Shown: piece after piece, positions 58,930 through 64,000 of the stretch
Layout: every line of letters starts with the position of its first letter
How positions within the stretch are numbered: the stretch's first letter is position 1
Source: Bathynomus jamesi
Taxonomy: Eukaryota > Arthropoda > Malacostraca > Isopoda > Cirolanidae
Direction: 5' to 3'
Length of the DNA: 64,000 nucleotides
NCBI GenBank assembly: GCA_023014485.1
Contig: JAJOZX010000193.1
Location: 1,355,001 to 1,419,000 of the forward strand
Position numbers and translations under genes: made by a program
The notes under the pieces: model-generated
Told to the model about the DNA's origin: nothing
Seen by the model: the letters and a program-made list of their open reading frames with translations, nothing else
Databases searched by the model: none

Positions 58930-60691
58930 GGGCTTCTGACTTATTCACTTTCCATTAATTTCTGCAACATTCGTGGCCTGTTCTCAAATTTTCATTCTGT
59001 TGACCACCACCTCTCCTCTAAATCTCATCTTTTCCTCACTGAAACTTGGGTGTCTGAGAAACTAACAGCAACCCCTTTTCTGTACCCTCTTTCTCTACAC
59101 TCAATTTCACTCCAAAAGTGGATGTTGCGTATACATATGTACGAAATGACCAAACTTGTTCTCATATTCCCGAGCTCGAATCTTTCGAATTCTATACCCT
59201 CTGGCGATGGCTTACATGCCAATCTCAAACTAAATGTATCTGAGCTCTTTACCTTTCTCCTAATTGTACTCACCATCCAAAATTCTTTGACTACCACTTC
59301 CAAAGTGGAATACATTCTATCTCGCTCTCCCTTTGCTGAAATCTCCATTTTAGGAAATTTCAATGTTCACCACCACCTTTGGCTTTCCTCCCATTTCACT
59401 GACATCCCTGGTGAACTAGCTTACAACTTTTCTATCCTAAATGACCTAGAGCAGACTGTATAGCACCCTAACTAGTATCCCCGATCGCCTTGGAGATAGG
59501 CCCAACATTCTAGATTTATTTCTTACCTCTCATCCTCTTCTTACTTTGTGAAACTTCTCTCTCGGTTGGGCTCCTCCGCTATCTGTTTCCTGTCCTATCG
59601 CCCAAATTCAGCCTTTGAATCCTCCCAAGAGTCGCCGCCTTTGCACTTTGGCGCCGCTGATTGGGAGGCCCTTAGGCAATATTTCTGTGATTTCCCATGG
59701 AATGATGACCGCTTTCGTGGCCGGGGTCCTTCCGAATGTGCTGAGCGCATCACGGAGGTAATTCTCTCGGGCATGAAGGCGACAACTCCATATTCTATTC
59801 CTACCACTAATGCAAAAAAAAAAAAAAACCTTGGTTTAACTTTACTTGTTCTGATGCTATCCGCAACAGAGAGAGAGAGAGAGAGAGGAGGCTTTCAGAA
59901 GGTACCGTCGCCATCCAACTCCTGACTCTCACTCATCTTGTATTTCTGCCCGGAATCGTACAAAATCTGTTCTTTGACTCGCCAAAAATTCGTTCATCCG
60001 ACAAAAAATGTGAAACCTATCTAATTCTAATTCTTCTCGCTCTTTCTGGCATTTAGCTAAGAACTTTTTCGACAACTTTACTTCCTCTTCTTTCCCTCCT
60101 CTTTTCCATTCCGACGGCTCAGTTGCCGTCTCTTCTCTCAAACTTTCGTTTCCAACTCAACCCTGGACGACTCCGGTGCTATTCCTCCATCTCCTCCTCC
60201 CTCCGACTTTACTGTGTCAGAAATTAGAATCTCTTCGAAAGTGTTTTTTCTGCCCTATCTGGGCTCAACTCCAGGAAAGGGTAAGGTCCTGATGGTGTTC
60301 CTCCTGTTGTTCTTAAGAACTGTGCTTCTGTGCTGACACCCTGCCAAAGAAGGGTGACTGCTCTCAACCGTCCAACTATCGTCCAATTGCTTTGATTTCT
60401 TGCCTTTCTAAAGTTTTTGAATCTATCCTTAATAGGAAGATCTTAAACACCTCTTCTCACAATCTTCTTTCAGATCGTCAGGATGGGTTCCACAAGGAAC
60501 GCTCATACTGGCGATCTTCTTGCATCTCTCTGACTCTTGGTCATCCTCCTTTCGAGATTTCGGTGAAACTTTTGTTATTGAGCTACACACATCGAAAGCT
60601 TTTGATAGACTGGCACAATCTTTAATTTCCAAATTGCTCTCTATCAGTTTCTATCCTTCTTCTGTCTTCAGCTCTAATTTCCTTTGTGGCC
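58930..60691 (+). mobile_element. LINE (CR1/X-element-like), interrupted at 60692
   Basis: The endonuclease part reads FCNIRGLFSNFHSVDHHLSS, HLFLTETWVSEKL and FAEISILGNFNVHHHLWLSS (the Asp-phe-Asn of the EEP fold is weakened to Asn-phe-Asn). The reverse transcriptase starts NYRPIALISCLSKVFESILN and SKAFDRLAQS-like remnants follow. Several frameshifts. The reading stops where the second palindromic-element copy begins. The protein style matches LINE products common in crabs and shrimps in my memory. Confidence 0.8.
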
Positions 60692-60939
60692 AGTAGTATA
60701 GCCGCAAAAGGGGAGTGCAGGAATGTTGCAATTTATTACGTAATGTTGCAAAAGGGGGTGGGGTTGTTGCAAAAAATTCCCCAAAAGGGGGATGGGGGTT
60801 GCTGCAGGTGCAACAAGGGGGGGGGGGGTCATGAAACTTGGAGGCGGCGTTATCCCCCAAGAGAAAGGAGAGAAAGGAGGAGAGGTGTTCACCTGGCATG
60901 AGCCAAGTGCATATTAAGACCAGCCGAGTAGGCGTTGTT

Positions 60940-61330
60940 TTATAGACTCCTAATTAGCCAGTTCGCTTAGAAGGCGTAAATGGCTTGAGTTGCCAGATAG
61001 CGCCATGTATTCAGTTTGTGCTATATATTTAATTAATTAATTCTAATCGAAGACTGAGTTGCCAGATACCATTGTATACATTATTATAGACTCCTAATCA
61101 GCCAGTTGGCTTAGAAGGCGTAAATGGCTTGAGTTGCCAGATAGCGCCATGTATTCAGTTGCCAGATACCACTTTTTAGCATTATTATGGTGAGTTCTCA
61201 CTAAACAATTAAAAGATTTCGTGCCATGTATTCAGTTGCCAGATACCACTTTTTAGCATTGCCAGATACCATTATATACATTTAGAATACCGTTAGTAGG
61301 TTTAGAAGGCGTAACATTTTATAATTATCC
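60940..61330. repeat. subterminal iterons of the second element
   Basis: Units with CAGCCAGTTGGCTTAGAAGG, GGCTTGAGTTGCCAGATAG and GCCATGTATTCAG, related to but distinct from those of the first element. Confidence 0.8.
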
Positions 61331-61379
61331 AAAAGAATTAAGTAAAACAACATTGCATCATTCTGTTTATTATAAATAT

Positions 61380-61650
61380 ATAGAAATAAATATACATTTC
61401 AATAATAAGAAATATACACACACCCACAATTATGGATATATAGAAAATAAATAATTTCAATAATAATTGAGGAATATGCATATAATCAAAAAAATATATA
61501 CACGCACAATTATGGATATATATAGAAAATAAATATACATTTCAATAATAATTGAGGAATATGCATATAATCAAAAAAATATATACACAATTATGGATAT
61601 ATATAGAAATAAATATACATTTCAATAATAGAAATATGTATATAATCCTT
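61380..61650. repeat. ~90-bp AT-rich tandem repeat, about three units
   Basis: Each unit contains CACAATTATGGATATATA, AATAAATATACATTTCAATA and GAGGAATATGCATATAATC. Lies between the iterons and ORF B. Confidence 0.8.
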
Positions 61651-61698
61651 CAATATAACAGTACAGGGGAAATATCACGCAAAATATATAAACACATT

Positions 61699-62049
61699 TC
61701 ACTTTTTTTTCAAAATACTAAACTCGCACTTAATCGAGTTTACAATTACATCATTATTGCTCTGCATTACGCAGTATATGCGGTTTAATAATATTTCACC
61801 GCTTAAAGTACAGGGATACCTGTATTCGATATGAAGGGCTTTCATATCGTTCAGTACTATTTTTGTTCCCACTTTACAACCGTTTGGTAAGTCATCTTTA
61901 AATACGTCTAGAATACAATCAAAAGCACGCACAAAGAGTTCATCGTTAGCTACATTATTAAACACAAGTTTATAAACACGCTTTTCCAATCGAGGGTTTA
62001 TTTCTACCGACTCGAGCTTTTCAATCGTGAACTCATCTTCACTCAACAT
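61699..62049 (-). CDS. ORF B of the second element, 116-aa unknown protein
   Basis: Starts MLSEDEFTIEKLESVEINPR. The core DELFVRAFDCILDVFKDDLP and GCKVGTKIVLNDMKALHIEY matches ORF B at 47338 with many amino-acid changes while staying open. That suggests it was under selection for at least part of its history. The C-terminus differs and is Lys-rich (ILKKK). Confidence 0.82.
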   Translation of the reverse strand: MLSEDEFTIEKLESVEINPRLEKRVYKLVFNNVANDELFVRAFDCILDVFKDDLPNGCKVGTKIVLNDMKALHIEYRYPCTLSGEILLNRIYCVMQSNNDVIVNSIKCEFSILKKK

Positions 62050-62099
62050 AGCGGCAATTGAAATAATCTTTTAAATCGTTACGACAACTGCGCGTTATA

Positions 62100-63018
62100 C
62101 AGGGTGTCCCAGAATTAACTATCTATTTCAATGAAATCGGACAAATTTTTTAAAAACACACTTTTATTTATGTTTATCATGTTTAATATGTGTTAAAAAT
62201 GTATAAATTTCTAAATTTTTTCATAATTTTATTTTTATAATTTTTTCATTATCTGGTCCAATGAAAGACCGTCTGAAGTCATAGAATGGCAAAGAGACTC
62301 TCCAAAAGTTAACGTGTGGCTTGAAATGACCAAATCCAAAATTTATGGCCCATTCTTCTTTGCGGGAGCAACTGTAACAGGTACCGTCTACCTTGATATG
62401 CTTCAGCAGTTTCTCGAACCACAGCTTCTTGATGATGGCATTCTTGATAATGTTGTGTTTCAACAAGAAGCATTGATCTTTTGGCGATAAACCTTTGTTT
62501 TTATGAAACCCCATGCAAAGAAATCCAGGGTGTCAAATCCGGAGAACGCGGAGGCCAAGGTCGAGGTCCTCCACGTCCAATCCACCGATTCGGAAGGCGT
62601 CTGTTGAGGTATTCTCGAACAATTAGAGCATAATGACATTGTGCTCCATCTTGTTGAAACACAACATTATCAAGAATGCCATCATCAAGAAGCTGTGGTT
62701 CGAGAAACTGCTGAAGCATATCAAGGTAGACGGTACCTGTTACAGTTGCTTCCGCAAAGAAGAATGGGCCATAAATTTTGGATTTGGTCATTCCAAGCCA
62801 CACGTTAACTTTTGGAGAGTCTCTTTGCCATTCTATGACTTCAGACGGTCTTTCATTGGACCAGATAATGAAAAAATTATGAAAATAAAATTATGAAAAA
62901 AATTTAGAAATTTATACATTTTTAACACATATTAAACATGATAAACATAAATAAAAGTGTGTTTTTAAAAAATTTGTCCGATTTCATTGAAATAGATAGT
63001 TAATTATGGGACACCCTG
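62100..63018. mobile_element. fold-back DD41D mariner derivative, 919 bp, inside ORF A
   Basis: Ends CAGGGTGTCCCA flanked by TA (62098-62099 and 63019-63020). The left 375 bp and right 380 bp are inverted copies, including coding sequence, so the element is a hairpin with a centre of about 165 bp. It has cut ORF A of the second Polinton-like element. Confidence 0.88.
62501..62803 (-). pseudogene. DD41D transposase C-terminal remnant in the fold-back
   Basis: Reads DNVVFQQDGAQCHYALIVRE and RWIGRGGPRPWPPRSPDLTP. The third Asp (LDFFAWG) is in another frame just beyond. The spacing is 41 residues. The upstream catalytic part is duplicated in both arms of the hairpin. Confidence 0.8.
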
Positions 63019-63020
63019 TA

Positions 63021-63679
63021 TAAAGAAATAGTTCTTCAGGGTGAACGGTGTAGGTGAGCTCAGCCTTGTACCGATCAATTGCTTTGTACCAAAGTTCATG
63101 GTATTTCAAAGAGTCTAAACTTTTTAAATAAACGTCCAGCTCTAGACCATTCTCACCCTGTTCAGCCCTACACTCGGTAAACCCATCGAGCAGAGCGGTG
63201 TATGCGTATTCAAGTACTGTATCAAAATAAAGCATATCCGTAACACGCGCGTCTAATATAGGTTTCAGCTTGCGGAATCCGACGATTTCAAACATTCTGT
63301 CGAGGATGAAACGGTTTCGCGTAGGAACAAGAGCGTTATTATCAGAAGCATTCTTCCACATCAGCCGTATATCAATGCACGGCCGATCGTTATTTATACA
63401 CAACGTACATACAACGGCGTATGAGGGTGCGTCACTAATCTGCTCTCTTCTTGTACCTACGTTAGCAGGTATTTTATAACGATCTTCACTCCACTTCTCA
63501 ACTATCACGAAGATTCTATTCATCTCCTCGACACTTAAATAAACCCGTTTGTTTGTTTGTCTACATTCCGTTTCCAGTACATAGCTAACGGTACCGGATT
63601 TACGCCTGAACACGCGCAACGATTTCGTCACGGACACATCGTACGAGGCGTTGAGAATGCTGCTCAAAGGAAGTTCCAT
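63021..63679 (-). pseudogene. ORF A of the second element, C-terminus cut off
   Basis: ATG 63679 begins MELPLSSILNASYDVSVTKS. Open to YTVHPEELFLY, where the fold-back mariner interrupts it. The missing end lies at about 62050-62097, just before ORF B. Close to the two copies in the first element (WKNASDNNALVPTRNRFILD). Confidence 0.82.
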
Positions 63680-63689
63680 CGTATTCGAG

Positions 63690-64000
63690 GAGCGCACGTC
63701 CACTCGGTTCAAGCTCTGAGATAACTATGAGCCGTGTGAGGCACGCAGGTAGGCAGGAACGGTTCGACGGGCGGCTGACTCGATGATACGTGAATGGGTT
63801 GTTCGAACTCGTATGATCCGCGAGTCGCACCGAATTGTTGTACATATTGGGTAGGTGTTTTTCCGGTACAAGAATTAATTTCGGTTTTATCACTACCAGA
63901 CTACGCACCAGACAGTTTACCTCAGGATAACGAACTAGGCACATGTTTTACTAAACATCTTCACACTCCGGCGCACTATTTGAGAGGAACATATGCTCAT
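63690..64000 (-). other. ORF A upstream region of the second element
   Basis: Contains one copy of the 36-bp unit (about 63690-63725). Near 63950-64000, ACATCTTCACA and ATATGCTCAT match the end of ORF C in the first element, so ORF C probably follows beyond the window. Confidence 0.55.

Larger units (their letters stand above)
60692..64000. mobile_element. second Polinton-like element, left end, continues beyond the window
   Basis: Starts AGTAGTATAGCCGCAAAAGG in a LINE. It shares TGCAGGAATGTTGCAA, the GC-rich terminal blocks, the iterons and ORFs B and A, in the same order and orientation as the left arm of the 27936 element. The right end and its duplication are outside the window. GTGGCC (60686-60691) would be the expected flank to look for. 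Confidence 0.82.

Overview
The window is a eukaryotic nuclear segment, probably from a decapod crustacean. It has GT-AG introns, AT-rich intergenic DNA, long microsatellites, SINEs derived from 5S rRNA and tRNA, crustacean-type LINEs, and dense nested DNA transposons. The organism assignment is an inference from gene and repeat style; no marker gene was compared. The only clear host gene is the 3' part of a Slingshot cofilin phosphatase gene (1-6318, plus strand).

1-8.2 kb: slingshot exons, an intron with tRNA-derived SINE copies, and a long AT-rich 3' flank. 8.2-27.4 kb: intergenic DNA with 5S-derived SINEs, G/C homopolymer arrays, a nearly complete mariner, MITEs and fold-back repeats, a Tc1 remnant, a degraded BED-type hAT and a possible LTR fragment. 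At 15.5-19.4 kb there is a three-level nest: hAT-B lies inside hAT-A, which lies inside an uncharacterised transposon. Both hAT insertions are proved by 8-bp target duplications.

27.6-53.4 kb: the main discovery. A LINE reverse transcriptase is split by a 24.3-kb block (27936-52256) with 6-bp duplications (TACACC) and long inverted ends starting AGTAGTATGACC. The block is a Polinton/Maverick-like element (protein-primed family B DNA polymerase) that is almost entirely palindromic. Two arms of about 6.5 kb (after removing later insertions) flank a spacer of about 660 bp. Each arm carries, from centre to terminus, polB, ORF C, ORF A overlapping ORF B, iteron-like repeats and the terminal repeat. 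ORFs A, B and C are unfamiliar. Integrase, packaging ATPase, protease and capsid genes were not seen. Later insertions are present in only one arm: hAT, CMC, MITEs, an AGGGCGGCTCG element, a 3.5-kb uncharacterised transposon, and a DD41D mariner that itself holds a hAT. They therefore post-date the palindrome, and the un-hit arm serves as the empty site.

53.4-64 kb: mariner and hAT remnants, a split 5S-SINE, a BED-finger hAT, and a second LINE interrupted at 60692 by another member of the same palindromic-element family, which runs off the window. Its terminal genes (B then A) keep the same order and overlap, although a fold-back DD41D mariner has cut A. All copies of polB and most transposases carry frameshifts, so the region reads as a graveyard of invaders rather than an active locus.
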